Of a stretch of DNA of 64,000 bases, positions 11,687 to 24,390 are shown piece after piece. Below the pieces are notes generated by a model that made no database searches, had not been told where the DNA came from, and worked only from the letters and a program-made list of their open reading frames with translations. Position 1 is the first letter of the stretch. Every line of letters starts with the position of its first letter. Where the stretch lies: positions 496,001 to 560,000 of the forward strand of contig BQUP01000004.1 of the NCBI GenBank assembly GCA_022835595.1, written 5' to 3'. Origin of the DNA: Cystobasidium ongulense (lineage: Eukaryota > Basidiomycota > Cystobasidiomycetes > Cystobasidiales > Cystobasidiaceae). The position numbers were made by a program, and so were the translations under genes.

Positions 11687-14284
11687 TTAGCAGTGCTCGA
11701 ACGGAGGGCTATGTCCTGGTTCGGGGCTGTCATCGAGGGAGAGGGATGAGAATTCCAAAGGAAGCGGAGGCTGAGATGACCAGTCCCCCACTAAAGTATG
11801 ATAGTCGTCATTCAAAGCAGCCGACAGATTCAGGAGATTTCCAGCAGAACGCGAATGTGTTCTAGGTCGTTCCGTAGGTGGTGTATTATAAGATCCATCA
11901 ATAGCGATATAACTTTGTTTTCTAGGTTTGTAATGATGGTTGGGAAAGAATGGAGCGTGATGGTTTATAAAGGCTGATTTTGAAGGTGAATGTGAATTAT
12001 CTTGAATTAACTTGGGAATATGTGGTACTACTCCAGTTGAGAAATTGTTTGAATCAAACTGTGATGGTCGTCTATTGCGGCTTGGTGGTCTTTGAAGAGG
12101 TGGGAATCCATCTAATGGCGCAGAGTGTAGACCAGTTGAGGGATCGTAAGAAGATGTAGATGTATAGCTCTGTCCTGCTTCTGATGACATAGATCTTCGA
12201 TGGCCAGATTGAGGTGTTGGAGAACGTAATCTCGGTCGACTGGTAGATGGACCTAAACCAGATCCATGGTCGAATGAATCAAGAGAAGAAGCTGGGTTGG
12301 CATTTGACGTACGCCTTTTTCTAGGTGTTGTGTTCGACAGAGATGGTGATGGGAATGTTCCAAGGGGAGGTAATGCACCTAGTGGGGGTAGATTCCCAAA
12401 TGATCCGAACGGTGGAAGGCTTGAGGCAGAATTACCGAACGACGAGGATGGCGGCAGCATTCTCGAAGAAGGCGAGCTGGGAAAGGGAGGCAGTGGACCA
12501 AGAGGTGGAAGTCTACTTGAACTGGAAATAGATGGAGTACGTGATCTACGTGGCGCAGTGAAAGTATCGCCACTTGATGAGGCTGGAGCTGGTAAGAGAA
12601 CGCTAGGATACGTGGAATAAGAGTTGGGGGAAGCGCTTGGTGGAGGCAAGATGTTCGGATTGACTGGAGATATTCTGGCCACTACTAGTGCGTTTCTGAA
12701 AGTACTAAGGTTGTTCACTGTAGCTCCGTGGTAAGAGCTGAACCACAGCTCGACTCGTACAGACATCATTTCCTTTGAATGTCGACGGAAATGATAGTGC
12801 CCGACTACACGTAAACAAAGAGACAGGGGTTAGTAACACGTCATCTAAATTTCACAAAAAAAAAGGCTTGTACCTACTTATAGATCGCATGTCTTTAACA
12901 GCTGCAGTCAGTTCCGGGAGTGGCAATCTTGCCAATTCAGCAGGGGTTTCAGGAAGTCCATTGCCAGGCGGGTTTAAGGGAGAGAAGAGCTTCCTGTATA
13001 TTCATTGAGCCGGATTCAAGAGACGAGAATCAAAGCCAATATGTCAGTCAATGGATGAAACCGTTGTATGTCCATTCTTGATGAGATTCTCCATCACTCA
13101 CGCTGAAAAGTTTTTGAATTTGTCTCGTTCTAAAAAGTAGAATTAGAAGCGGGTTCCATTGGCATTTCGATGAAAATGATCGTCAGCAAGGCTTTCCTTG
13201 AAATAACAGAATTACTCACCGGTAATTGGTAGGTAGTAGGCTAGAGGCTGATTGCACATTTCATGGGGATGATAGCCGAAAGTACGAAGAGAGTCTTGCT
13301 GGAAAGGGTAACGACAAAGCGAAACAGAAGACGAAGAGACAGAAGCAGGATTAAGGAGGGCAACACATGATTCAGCTCACAGATTTATCTTCATAAGTCC
13401 TCAAGTACTGAAAAGTATTCTAGAGAGAACGCTTACGGAAGCTCTTCCGATTCTCATATCCTGACTCATTATAAGAATGACAGGTCTCTCGGCAATCACA
13501 TCGTCTAATGGACCTAGGAGAGGGTGATTGAGATTATATTGAGAAGCTAGTCCTAAAGAGTCACAACCAGCTGCTGTTCTTGCGCTTAGAGAAGAAGATT
13601 GATAGAGGGGAGTGTCATCAAAGACTGGCGTGAGAGCTCCTGTGACGCATTTCGAAAGTAGACGAAATGACGAGAAGAGAAAGAAGAAGAAGAGGGAGTG
13701 TAAACCATGCCAGACATAGCATCAGTATAATGGTATATAGTGATGATGTCGTCTTGATTGGCGATAGAAAGACATCGAAAAAGGTCAGACTCACCAGTAA
13801 TAGGATTATTATTCAATTGTCTAGTTTGTTTCTCTCTAAACAATCTAATGAATACCTTAGCTTGATCTGGAGGTACACCTTCTAAACATTCTTCAGCTTT
13901 CCCTCTCTTGATACAAGAAGCACAAGGTCTCATTTCTCTCCCACATTTGAGATGACCTCTTTTACAAGGTAAACAAGCTGTCATTCTAGGAGTGATTGTG
14001 GCTGACGAGGAGGAGTCGAATGAAGGGTAGTGTTTCTGTGGTGGAACCGAAAAAGCTCCATATCGATTGTCGAAGATTGGAGATGAAGAGTGAGAAGAAG
14101 CATCAACTACAGAGGACGATGGAGGGAAAGATAAGGCATTGATAGTGGGTGTTCTTGATCGTCTCGGTGGTGGGAGGATGCCTGCGCCTGGATCTATGCG
14201 ATAGCTGCTATTTGTAGGCATGGGGGAGAGTGGCGGCAGGCCGAGCGGCGGCAGTGGGAGGGCGCCTGCCTGTCGGTAGCTCAT
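11687..14284 (-). CDS. Zn(II)2Cys6-PAS transcription factor (paralogue A)
   Basis: Fungal zinc-cluster regulator. Start ATG 14284-14282 (MSYRQAGALPLPPLGLPPLS). The zinc cluster lies near residue 120: CLPCKRGHLKCGREMRPCAS C..., spacing CX2CX6CX6CX2CX8C, which fits the two-zinc six-cysteine consensus. It is followed by a basic helix (KVFIRLFREKQTRQ). After an intron come IMSQDMRIGRAS, DSLRTFGYHPHEMCNQPLAY, LPITG and, several introns later, VRVELWFSSYHGATVNN: a PAS-like sensor fold spread over four or more exons. The last exon (11687-12769) is a long Pro/Ser-rich tail, probably disordered. It matches the plus-strand gene at 17573-19489 block by block. The combination recalls the Ert1/Rds2 group of zinc-cluster PAS regulators, but I do not claim orthology. 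DNA target and ligand are unknown. Confidence 0.85.
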
Positions 14285-16492
14285 GCTGATGCTGATGAGA
14301 TGGTGGAGCGAGAGTGATACAGAATAGATGGAGAGGTCCGCCGAGTGTGAATTGCGAGAGAGGTGTGGTTATGCTCGATGCATGCTTGCGAGTCGAACTC
14401 CAGGTGGACGAGATGACGAGGGATAGGAATTTTTTGCAGCGGTCTGTGTGGGCCTGTCGAAGAAGCACGAGAGAAAGACAGTGGAAAGAGAGGAAGGAGG
14501 AAGCTACTGCTATTGAGAATGGTCAGTTGTTGTTGACCACTTCGAGTATGCATATGGGAAGGAAAGAAGCGACAGGTATAGAAGAGAGGGTGAGCAGAGA
14601 GCTGTGCATTGGAAAATGATATTCTCCAGCACGAGGACCCAGCAGACGGAGGGCAGTACTCATCGAGCATTTGAGCATCGCAGTTTCATCGTATCGGCCG
14701 AGAAAGCTAAATGCAGGCTCTCATTTGACTCACGGGGACGACAAGTGCAAGAACGATGCCGGGCGAATTTGATGCTCCTCCGAGCTTTTAATCAATTTTC
14801 AAATCAGATACGGCGGGACTCGGAGGAAGAGTGAGTGAGTAGCCAAGGACGGGTATTTCGGGAGTCGAATAGATTTGGGTGATGGTTGTGTCCTCCTCCG
14901 CTCCGGTTGCCTGGGTAATTAATTCGTTGTTGTTTGCATCCGTCGATGATGTTGCGGCGGTCCTAGGCGGTGTTGTGTCGACGGTCTTGTTTCAGTACCC
15001 AGTATGCGAGGTGTTCATCTTGAGGTCTGCTCCAGATTAGGCGTTGATTGTGCAGAAGCAGGAAGAAGGGTAGAATGGTGTCGAGATGCAAGAGAAGCCT
15101 TCAGCGCAGGTAGATTGCCAGACAAGCAGTCAGACTGCAGACAAGCAGCAGCCATCTAGCTCGTAAGAATGACTTACCACCACACAAAGCTAGATCTGCC
15201 AGCCTCCATCATCTACTGACCGTTCATATTCCGTCATTGACTAGACAGCGAGCTTATGCATTTCGATTAAATGAACTGACTTGGACTTTCGGACCAAGCT
15301 GGGTGAAATTTTCGGACTGATATGCGACTTCCCGATTCGCGATTGAGGGAAGCATTGGCCCCGATGGATTTCCCCATATACTACGACATTGCTTTGGCGT
15401 CGCTTTCTTCGACTGGCTGCAGACTTGACAGGCTCCTACCTGATTTACATCAAGTTATGGGCTTCTGGCAGGATCTTTGCCTGTCATAATACCCATCAAT
15501 CAACTCATATCCCTTGTCCTGTCTTCCACCCGTTCGTCAAGTTCGCTGCTGCCGGTTGCTTTGATTGGAGTTTGGCTGAGTTTGGTCGAAGCTGTCGACG
15601 CCCCCACAACCCGGACACGGGCGGTTTTGCGAAGGACCGAAGACCGACAATTTGGGGTTTATTGTGTCTGCTATGCCATCTCACCGACGCTGCAGATCTC
15701 TTCCAAACCAGTACTTTTCGAGCCAATGGGAACAATCGGTAAGAGGCCAGTAAGTGTGTTCGTATGTACCAGTCGGTGCGCGCGCGAGAAAGGCAGCTAC
15801 AATGCCTTGATCCCGCTTGCGAATTGGTAATGCAGAGGTAGAAGTAGTTAAAGGTTTGAATTCTACTTGGTCTATTCGTCTTCATGTCATGTATGGAAGG
15901 AAGGAAAGGCTTCAAAGTTATTGACCTGCGATGACATTTGAAGGTGGAGGAAGGATGATTAGACGCGATCTAGAATCGGACCTTACAATCCAAGCAAGTG
16001 CGTGTAACTCGTAAGATAATATAACAGTATGACATTGCTCTAATCATGTCATATACATTCCTTGGTATGTTGCAAACTTGCCGTCTTGTAGATCAGCGTG
16101 TCGACAACTCGTTGCACCCGTATCTGGCAGGAAGTCCATCAATGGTATACCCAGTCTGATTCCGACGCTGCTATTTGCCATTTGAAAGATTAACGGAATG
16201 GGTTGAAAGGCGAAGAAGAATGCAAGAAAGATTGCGACTTCTTTCCAGTCGCAAGTGGCGAAACATGTCAAGTCAAGAGCAGGGAAAGCTTTCTAGCTGT
16301 TTATGAATGGAGCTTTCAGGCTGACTGAATTGCTACCTTGAAGGTAATGCGTCGCTTGCATAGCACTGTCACATCACACGCAGCTTTCACGTTGCCACTC
16401 TTTCATCTTCTCAAAGTACGTAAAGTTCGACTATCCTGCTCTTTGCTCTCTCCCGACCTCTTCATGACTCTTGCTCCCGGAAAGCAAGCAGC
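14285..16492. other. Long spacer between the two zinc-cluster genes, weak coding signals
   Basis: About 2.2 kb upstream of paralogue A. An ATG at 15321 opens 55 codons (MRLPDSRLREALAPMDFPIY...) and another frame at about 15477-15740 reads like a hydrophobic exon ending at a GTAAGA donor, but I could not join them. A minus frame at 15505-15915 has no recognisable features. It probably contains the promoter and 5' UTR of paralogue A and perhaps the 5' part of the gene called at 16493. Confidence 0.4.
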
Positions 16493-17306
16493 ATGCAAGG
16501 TGGATTAGACATGCAATGCACAGCACACTTGCCGCCTTTCAACCTTCAGACCTACGCCAGTCCCATCTATCTGCGGTGTCTAGATGGCAGCCCGGCTCTC
16601 GAATCCAGCAGTGCCGTAGCTCGGCTTCGACCGTAAGATACCAGTTGGACGCCTTGCATCGAAGCAAAACAAAGCTTTGCGAAGTATGTACTTGATGCGA
16701 CTTTCCCAATCAAGCCGCTCGCTGCGGAAGGTGGCCGTTTTCTCGCAGGTTTGCTGTCATAGGAGCGAGCTTGCACCTCTCTTGGTTACACGCTGGCATC
16801 CGGACTGCTTGCTTTGATACCAGATATCCTCAGCTCTGCTCACTACCAAGGTCACCGCGCTTCAGGGAGCATAGCCTTCCTCTATTCCTCCGTTACCGCG
16901 GCCAGCCGGTGCATCGACATCCAGTCCTTCTTCACTTTTGCGCCGTCGTGCAGTAGCGACCTGGACAATTCTTATCATTTACGGTATACCGACCACACGT
17001 CAAGATCCGCCGGGCTGCCCGCTGGAGGCACACAAGACCAGCCTATCAGTGCGACAATTCGAACGGGCTGTCAGACGCGCAGCCGACGTGCTTCATTTGG
17101 GCATGGGAATCCTAGACAGGCCCACCAGAAACTTGGTCTTGGTCTTTGAAAGGCGTTTCCGAAACGTCACGGAAAGCACAAGGGATCCGGCATACGAACA
17201 GTGAGTGATGATCATCAAATCCTCCAATACTGGATCTTAACCAGGCTAACGCAGTCTTCTGGACCCTGATTCGGCTTTCCTTGCCCTCCTTCCCAGGCTG
17301 ACTTGA
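16493..17306 (+). CDS. Possible uncharacterised gene
   Basis: Tentative. An ATG at 16493 gives MQGGLDMQCTAHLPPFNLQT... up to ARLRP, then a GTAAGA donor; joining to the AG near 16676 gives FAKYVLDATFPIKPLAAEGG. Further on, from about 16938 a frame with good coding character reads TWTILIIYGIPTT... and ADVLHLGMGILDRPTRNLVL, ends at a GTGAGT donor (about 17202) and joins to HLLDPDSAFLALLPRLT and a TGA at 17304-17306. The middle (about 16740-16940) could not be resolved: two frames compete. Family unknown. It could be a real gene of 200-250 residues, a decayed gene or chance frames. Confidence 0.33.
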
Positions 17307-17572
17307 AAACACTCGCATCGGTCACGTGAAGCATCCTCTTCATATCTTTGGTGCATTCTTCTACAACTACACAACAGAAGTCGCAAGCTGGCAGAACAAC
17401 GCACACATTGACAATGTCTGCAGTGTATCATATGCTATAAGAAAGCCCCCAGTCAACACATACCCTTTGCCTCCTCCCGCATCTCAGCTTTCTCGGATTC
17501 TTGACTTTTTTTCGACTTCGTACTCACCCCACATATGCTACAGATCCTACAGAAAGCAACAAGCCTTGAAGG

Positions 17573-19489
17573 ATGCTACCTCTACCAAGATCAAGAACAT
17601 CTTCATTCGCGTCCTCGAATCCAACTTTCGATCCGTCAGATGCAATGTTACGCGCATTTTCCGTTCCTCCTCCCAGTGCTAGCAAAGTTGGAGGCATATA
17701 TACAACACCAAGTAAAGGGGGTAAATTCACAGCTTGTGGACCATGCAAGAAATTAGGTAAAATATGTAGATCGGGAAAAAGACCTTGTATCACTTGTGTT
17801 ACAAGTGGGAAATATCAAGAATGCGCAAATGATTTACAGGATGATGATCTCTCCATGTCGAAGCTCACATTACTTGATGGAAATAGTAGAAAATCACCTG
17901 GTATTTCTGTTTCTCCTAAACGTGAGTGTCGTTCACCCTCTTCCACTCTCTCCTTTACAATTCTCACGGGTCTCTTCTAGGAGATCCCAGGTGAACCATA
18001 CTTACCTTGGTACATTTCCCCCCTTTTTTGTTCGTGTTTGATTCGGCAGGAAAAGTGGATAAACCAGTCTTCGACGATCAACCAATGTTCCCACCTTCTT
18101 CAGATCCACCACCCCTTCGAAATAGATTCGGTTATATATTTCCAGTTCACACGGATAAACCTTTAACTTATCCTCCTTTAGGATCACTTGAACCTTTGGC
18201 AAAACCACAATCACCACCATCACCAAGAATGAATCCCGTTTATTTGGTACTGGATTTCGATTTTCGTATCGGTAGAGCTTCGGTGAGTATGTTTGATCAG
18301 ATTTGAACATTCTAAGAACATTCTCCGACTTACCGCTCTCTGAATAATTCTTACTAACCCCATCTTCGCAGCGCGACTGCCTTGCGATGTTTGGATTTCA
18401 CCCGCATGAAATGCTAACCCAGCCTTTCGCGATGCATTTGCCCATAACAGGTGAGCATGAAATATTGGTTCCCTGGCAGGTATCGTTATCTATCATACTC
18501 AATCCTCCATGTCATTTTACCTAGAACGGGAGCGTTGGAAGTCCGTGACAAAGTATGCGCAAGTCAATTCTGATGAGAAGGGACCAGTCTTCAGAGTCTG
18601 TTTAACGTTCCCTTGTATTCTCTCTCTTTTTTGCAGGGCTTTACTCTCAGGGGTGAAATTACCAGAGACTTTTTTAGATGTTCCCGCCATAGAACTGTCC
18701 CGCTTGACTTGGGATCAGCTCAAAGTGCCCGTAGCAGGTGTAAGATCAGTTGGTAGGTAGTAACTCCTCCACTCATTTACGAGAGCGAGAATGCTTGGTC
18801 AGGCTAAATTAACAGACAATCCTCATTCTCTGGTTCAATTGTTTCTAGGCAAGCAATTACAGATTCGGCGCAAAACAGGAGAAACTATACCAGTTCAAAT
18901 CGTAGTTTGGTTTGGCTCATGCTATGGAGCAACCGCGAGCGATTATACTACATTCAAACAAGCCATTATACTCGCCAAAGTCACACCTCTGAACGCTTCG
19001 TCGTCACCTCACTCGACGAGGGTAAAACCTACTCACCCTTCAAGTGGACTTTCTGGTTTTGCATCGTCTATACCTCCTAGAAAGCGTAACATATCGTTGA
19101 GTGGTGGTCTTGGCCCTCCTTCTCTACCGCCGCCTTCAATGAGAGTTGGAGATTATGCTTCCCTGCCACCTCTACCTCCTATAGGTTTCGGAGGGCTTTT
19201 GTCTTCACTACCGCCACTGCCGCCACTGCCACCAGCACGATACTCACTACCGCCTCCAAGATCTCGTAGGCCGTCGTCTGGATCTCTACCACCTATGTTC
19301 GCAGACCCACCTGGTCCAGATTTCGGTTTGCCACCTATTACAAGACGTCGAGCACCGTCACTTTCGGGTGGACGCGGCAGGCCCTCCTCCTTCGAGCCAG
19401 TGCCAAGCTACCCATCCGAATCCTACAATCAGCTTATGGATCTTCCTCCTCTTCCACCTGTTGTCAGACCTACGTCGCGCAACAGATGA
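17573..19489 (+). CDS. Zn(II)2Cys6-PAS transcription factor (paralogue B)
   Basis: Start ATG 17573 (MLPLPRSRTSSFASSNPTFD), with an in-frame TGA two codons upstream, so the start is well supported unless there is an upstream exon. The zinc cluster CGPCKKLGKICRSGKRPCIT C...C has the same CX2CX6CX6CX2CX8C spacing as paralogue A. Separate exons then encode VYLVLDFDFRIGRAS, DCLAMFGFHPHEMLTQPFAM, HLPITG, the LPETFLDVPAIELSRLTW block and QLQIRRKTGETIPVQIVVWF, a PAS-like fold matching paralogue A in the same order. The C-terminal exon is a proline-rich tail with repeats of LPPLPP. It is shorter than paralogue A mainly in the tail. Transcribed away from paralogue A. Exons are noticeably AT-rich around the zinc cluster (about 17690-17830). 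Target genes and ligand unknown. Confidence 0.85.
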
Positions 19490-19798
19490 AGTTCAGTCTC
19501 GCCGTCTTCCTTCGCGTACGGAACAAAATCATGTCAGCGGAAGCACTATGTACCTTTAGTAATCAAAATGTTCGGAAGAACACAATCTGTAGTTAGCTCA
19601 AACACGATCAACGTATTCAAGCTGTATGCGTTTTTCTTCTTTCCAATAATTCATTCATTGCATTGCTGCAAAACGAGCCTTTTATCTAGCTCGAGTTTTG
19701 GGTGTTTAAAGTTAAAGATCAAACAAGAGATTCCTTCTTTTTACTCGCTGCCCATTGACTTGTCACTACACAGGAAAGGCGGTCGAACGCTATCAATT
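19490..19798. other. Convergent 3' region
   Basis: Short spacer between the ends of paralogue B and SCP160. Nothing beyond expected 3' UTR sequence seen. Confidence 0.5.
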
Positions 19799-22700
19799 TT
19801 ACTGCCTGCCACCTCTCTGATTCTTGCTGAGATCAATAACCATCTCTCGTGCGCTCTCTAGGTTGTTTGGTGTGCCGAGGAAGATAACTACAACCAAGAA
19901 CAGTCATCATCAGCTCACGAGCGAGAAAGGGTAGTCAAATACTATCCTCTTACCTTGGTTGGCCCCCTGTCTGCCTTCGACTTCGGCTGAAACACCGACG
20001 GAGCGAAGCTTGTCGAGTCCGCTACCTTGACGACCGACAACTGTTCGCGCAAAGAAAGGTCAATTGTAAGTCGGGACGGAAAGGGTTGTAGACTTTATGA
20101 GCAAGCGCTTGAAACTTACTGCGTGGTATAAGTGACTGAGGTACAGTCAAGACACCTCTATGAGTGAGTGTCTTGCATTGCTCAACAGCAGAGTTGATCA
20201 TCTTTTCGACGCGATCAACGTTCTCTTGGTCGTTGCCTCGGATATTCCAAGGGATAGGAGTAGTATCCGCATCTTCCTCAGTCAAAGCAGTGACTTCCCA
20301 GTCAAAATCGTCTTCCTCCTCATCGTCAGCATCGATACGGGCAGTCTTGGCAGCTCCGTTCGTGCTGTTGCTTTGAGTGGGTCGAGCAGAGCCCGAGGGA
20401 GGCTTCACATCGCCGTGGTCGATACGGATGCCATTTGGTAGCATGCGGAAGAACTTGCCACCCTGCGCAACACGTGGGTGTAGGTATGCTGGGACCTCAA
20501 CAGTCTTGGTAATGCTTGCTGATTGTGGCTGTCTCTGCTGACGTCCAGCCCCACTTTGAGGGGCAGAACCTGCCTTTTCCTACAGAAAATTGGATGATCA
20601 GAAACGCAACCCACCTAGCCGCGTAAATAGATGAAAGGAATACGCACTTTGAGCTCAGCAGCGGCAGCTTCGCAAGCTGACTTCGAACCCATGATTTTGA
20701 TGAGCTCGGTCTCTGTGGCATCGGTGACCTCATCCGCATTGACGAGTTCTCCAGCCGACTTGAATTCCTGCCAATTAGAGAATACAATCCTAACATTGTG
20801 CTTCTTTTGTACTTCATTGACACCTGAACCTCCTCGGCCGATGATGCGTGCATGTGCAGCTTGAGGTATAACGACACCATATACGACACGATCCTTGAGA
20901 TCGCCAGAGACCTTCTCAAGCTCCTCCTTGATCTTTGTCGCTATAGCATTAGGACCGCGGATAGTGACAATATCCGAGTCTTCGCCTGCTCGTGGGAAGC
21001 GCACCATGTTGTTCAAAGCTCTAGGATCGCTTGGACCGCCGCAACGGGTAATAAGATCGCGAACTGTGACAGCATCAATCAGTGACAAGCTCCTTCAAGC
21101 AACGATTCCGGAAATTAACTCACTATTCTGACCTCCTCGTCCAACAATGCTAGCATGCACCGATCTCTCGATAGGAATCTCGAAAGTAACCTCATCTTGA
21201 ACTTCCGACACGATAGCTTGAATAGCCTTTTTAGCAGCTGCAATAGCTGCCTTTGTACCTCTAATAGTAAAAGTAGCATCGCTGCCCAACTTTTCATTAT
21301 CTCTCTTCGAGATATCAATCTCCGCTCCTGAATCGGTCTGCAATTCTCGGATCGCAGCACCTTGTTTTCCAATGACTCGAGCGAGAGCACGTCCAGGAAC
21401 GGTGATCGTCTGAGATTGATTGTGTTCCTTCTCATATTCCATTAATTCGACGAGTTCCTTTTTGGCTCCATCGACACCTTTGCGACCTCCTCGGATGCTG
21501 ATTGCGTTATTGTCGCGCTCGCTATCTTCAGAAGAATCAGCGCGTGGGAAGTTGATGCGGACAGAGTACTTGTTCTCAAGTCTTTGAGCATAGGCCCCCT
21601 GTTTGCCGATGAGAGCGCCTCGCTCTAGACCGGCTGGCATAGGCACTGAAACAGTAGTTTCATCGGCCTTTGTAAGACGTGTTTGAAGTTAGCAGCGATA
21701 CTCCTTTAATACGTAAATAATAGGTAAGAAGACATACCAGCTGTTCAATCTGTCTTTGAATCCTCTTCTTAGCCTCTTCAACATTCTCCTTTCTACCTTG
21801 AAGCTTGACATGACTTTGCGAAGATCCAGTCTTTGCCTTCTTGCCTTTGACAACAGTAGCATCGCCATCTTTGTTGGCGGAGGAAGAAGAAGCGCCACCT
21901 TCGTCAAAGTCAATGCGTACGCCTAGTTCCTCGCGTAGCTTTTGTACACCAGCACCTCCCTTTCCTACAATATGAGAAACGAAGCGTTGCTCTACATCAA
22001 ATTCAGCGACCTGCAAGGTGTGAGATGGTGCGTTCAGTCATCATAGTCCATCATTTAGAAAGGAGAGGGAAGTCGAGACTCACATAGCTGTTGACAATTT
22101 CATCGTTCTTAGCTTCTTCAGCAACACGTTCAATGTCCTTAGCGACTCGCTTGACTTCATCACTAGGGCCTCTAATGACGACTTGATCTTCCGCACCGCT
22201 GCCGTCTGCATTCTTTCCAAATCTAACATTGACAATCCTCTCTTCGTTTGTACCGATAAGAGCATTTAGTGTAGTACCGGAAGGACCAATGATATGTCTA
22301 TGTAAGTTGGAAGGGATAGTCAAAGTCTGAGTAGCGATGTCGGCGGCTTCTTTAGCTAATTTTGTGATCTCGTCCTTGACAGAAGATAAGACTTGAGAAG
22401 CGGCAGAATGATCGGAACCGACGTAGACGAGGTGGACTTGACGGTCTTCAACCGAGTCTGAAGCACCTTGCTGAGGTGGGAAGACAACTTGCACTTGATT
22501 CTTCTCTTCGAATGATTGAATTCTAGACCCTTTCTTGCCGATTAGGAATCGATGTAGGAGGGGCTCAACTTCGACAGTATCGAACGAGGAAGGAGGAAGG
22601 TCCTTTAGTACTTCCAACACTTTAGCACGTGCATTAGCGACTGCAGCTTGTGGTGAAGAGGTCTTGCTAGAGGAAGTAGCAACGATATCGATTGTAGTAT

Positions 22701-24390
22701 GGGGATCATTAGATCTGGGGATGAAGATCTGTACTCCTTCTTCATCTGCAATCTTGCGTAATTTAGCTTTGGTGAGGAGATATCTAGCAATAGCTTTAGG
22801 GTACGTAGCGGGGGTGTTGATGCCATGTATAGAAGCGAGGTCTACAACATCGACGCTGGCTGCGTTGGCAGCTTGCATGACCATCTGGAGCGCTTCAACG
22901 AGGTTGGCGGAAGGTCCTCTGATTGTAATTTGATCACTTGGGTTGGCAGAAGGTGGTACTTCAACACTGCAGGATGTAGCAGCTAGTATAGAGTCTGATA
23001 CAGGGGGAAGAACGAATCGATGCTGTCTCTTTGACAATGTCATAGACAGAGTCTGAGTCGTTCGAGCAAGTTCAGAAGCTGCGTTGGTGATTGATTCGAC
23101 TGCTCGAGTGACTGCTTCCCTATCACCGACGAGGGTAATAGCAGTATCTCTCTCGTCTTTGCCAGAAGTAGCGTTATCTTCACCTTCAGCTGCAGAGCCA
23201 GCCGAAGCTCCTCTTCCAGCACCAGCTCGGAACTTCCAAACGGGTGGAATCCTGACATCGACATTGGAAGCATCTTCTTCTGGGACCAGCTCACCACGTT
23301 GATATTTTGCGCTGAGCAAGTGGTAGAGTTCCAGAGGGACAGTGGTAACTTTGGTACTTGTTCGTGAAGTGCGCTCGGACACGATGGCTAGGATGCGTGA
23401 TTTGGCTAGTGCGACGGATGGCATATCTCCAAAGAGGTTGATTGAGATAAGAGGATCCTCGGCTCCTTCTTCATTTTCGTATGCTGGTTCGTCCGAGACT
23501 GGCGCAGCGGAATGGCCGGCATCGCGGGGAATTTGAATGTTGACGCCGGTCTCTTCGGTGATAGCCTTGAGATTTTTGCCTGGAGAACGAGATGGTGAGT
23601 AGTCAGTATTTCATTGAACATTGTCCTCCTTTCCAAGACTATTCCACCCACCCTTGGATCCAATGATAAAGGCGCGAGTGCTAGCGGGTACCCGGAGGGT
23701 CTCGTTGACCTTCTTGACGATCCTACCGAGCAAGTCGCGTTTTACTCTTTCGAGATCTTGTTGACGCTGGGCCTTGATGAGCAGGGTAGTGGTTCCTTTA
23801 GCGGTACTGGTCGATGATTCAACCTTCACTCCATTATAACGTGTCATAAGCTGGGATAGGACGCCGCCAAGAGTGGTCGGTTCCGACTCTCTGTTCGAGT
23901 ATCCACCTCGAGGACCAGTAGTAGGGGGAGGGGCAGTAACATTGATGCTTGCAGTGGGTAGGACAAGGCTTTCGGTATACAAGCTGGGTTGAGTAACAGC
24001 AGCTGGGGGGGCTGAAGCCGCGACAGAAGCCCTGGAACGAGCAGCTGCGCCCCATCCAGAGACCGACGAGGATGCGGGGGCAGAGGGAGCACCTAGAGAT
24101 GGAAAAGCATCTTCGCTATCTAGGTCCAGTCGCTTGTTCTTGTTCTGCTGCTGTTGTTGCTTGCTGGAGGCTGCAGGCGCGGCGCCGTCACGGAGATCAC
24201 TGCCAGAGGCGGCATTCGAGCCAGCGGACTCGGACTGCTCGTGGATCTCCTTCAAGAGGTGAGCTCCGACAGCATAGTTTTCGTTGCCGGGAAGCATGTC
24301 CTTTGAGCTGGAGCCCGAAGCAAGAGGACCGGGACCTGAGCCAACAGCAGAGGCGGGAGGAGTGTAGAGCGATGGGAAGTCGTTGTCCAT
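19799..24390 (-). CDS. SCP160: Multi-KH-domain RNA-binding protein, Scp160/vigilin family
   Basis: Binds RNA through many KH domains; in yeast Scp160 associates with translating ribosomes and the ER. Start ATG 24390-24388 (MDNDFPSLYTPPASAVGSGP). After a disordered Gln/Ser-rich N-terminus come KH units recognisable by their GXXG loops: FIIGSKGKN (split by an intron), HRFLIGKKGSR, HRHIIGPSGTT, VSHIVGKGGAG, ALIGKQGAY, ARVIGKQGAA, ASIVGRGGQ (split by an intron), ARIIGRGGSG and a last RIVGRQGSG. At least two further KH units without a GXXG lie between the first two (for example RYLLTKAKLRKIADEEGVQI), as is usual in vigilins. An acidic linker (DADDEEEDDFDWEV) precedes the last KH. The 3' end was fixed by splicing two small exons, ending NQRGGRQ and TAA at 19801-19799. 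Divergent from TIM17. Confidence 0.93.

Noticed and set aside
14281-14670. 129-codon minus frame upstream of the zinc-cluster paralogue A start
   Set aside because: It is in a different frame from the gene, has no conserved features and fits 5' UTR.
15505-15915. 136-codon minus-strand frame in the spacer between the zinc-cluster genes
   Set aside because: Composition looks random and overlapping plus frames are just as long.
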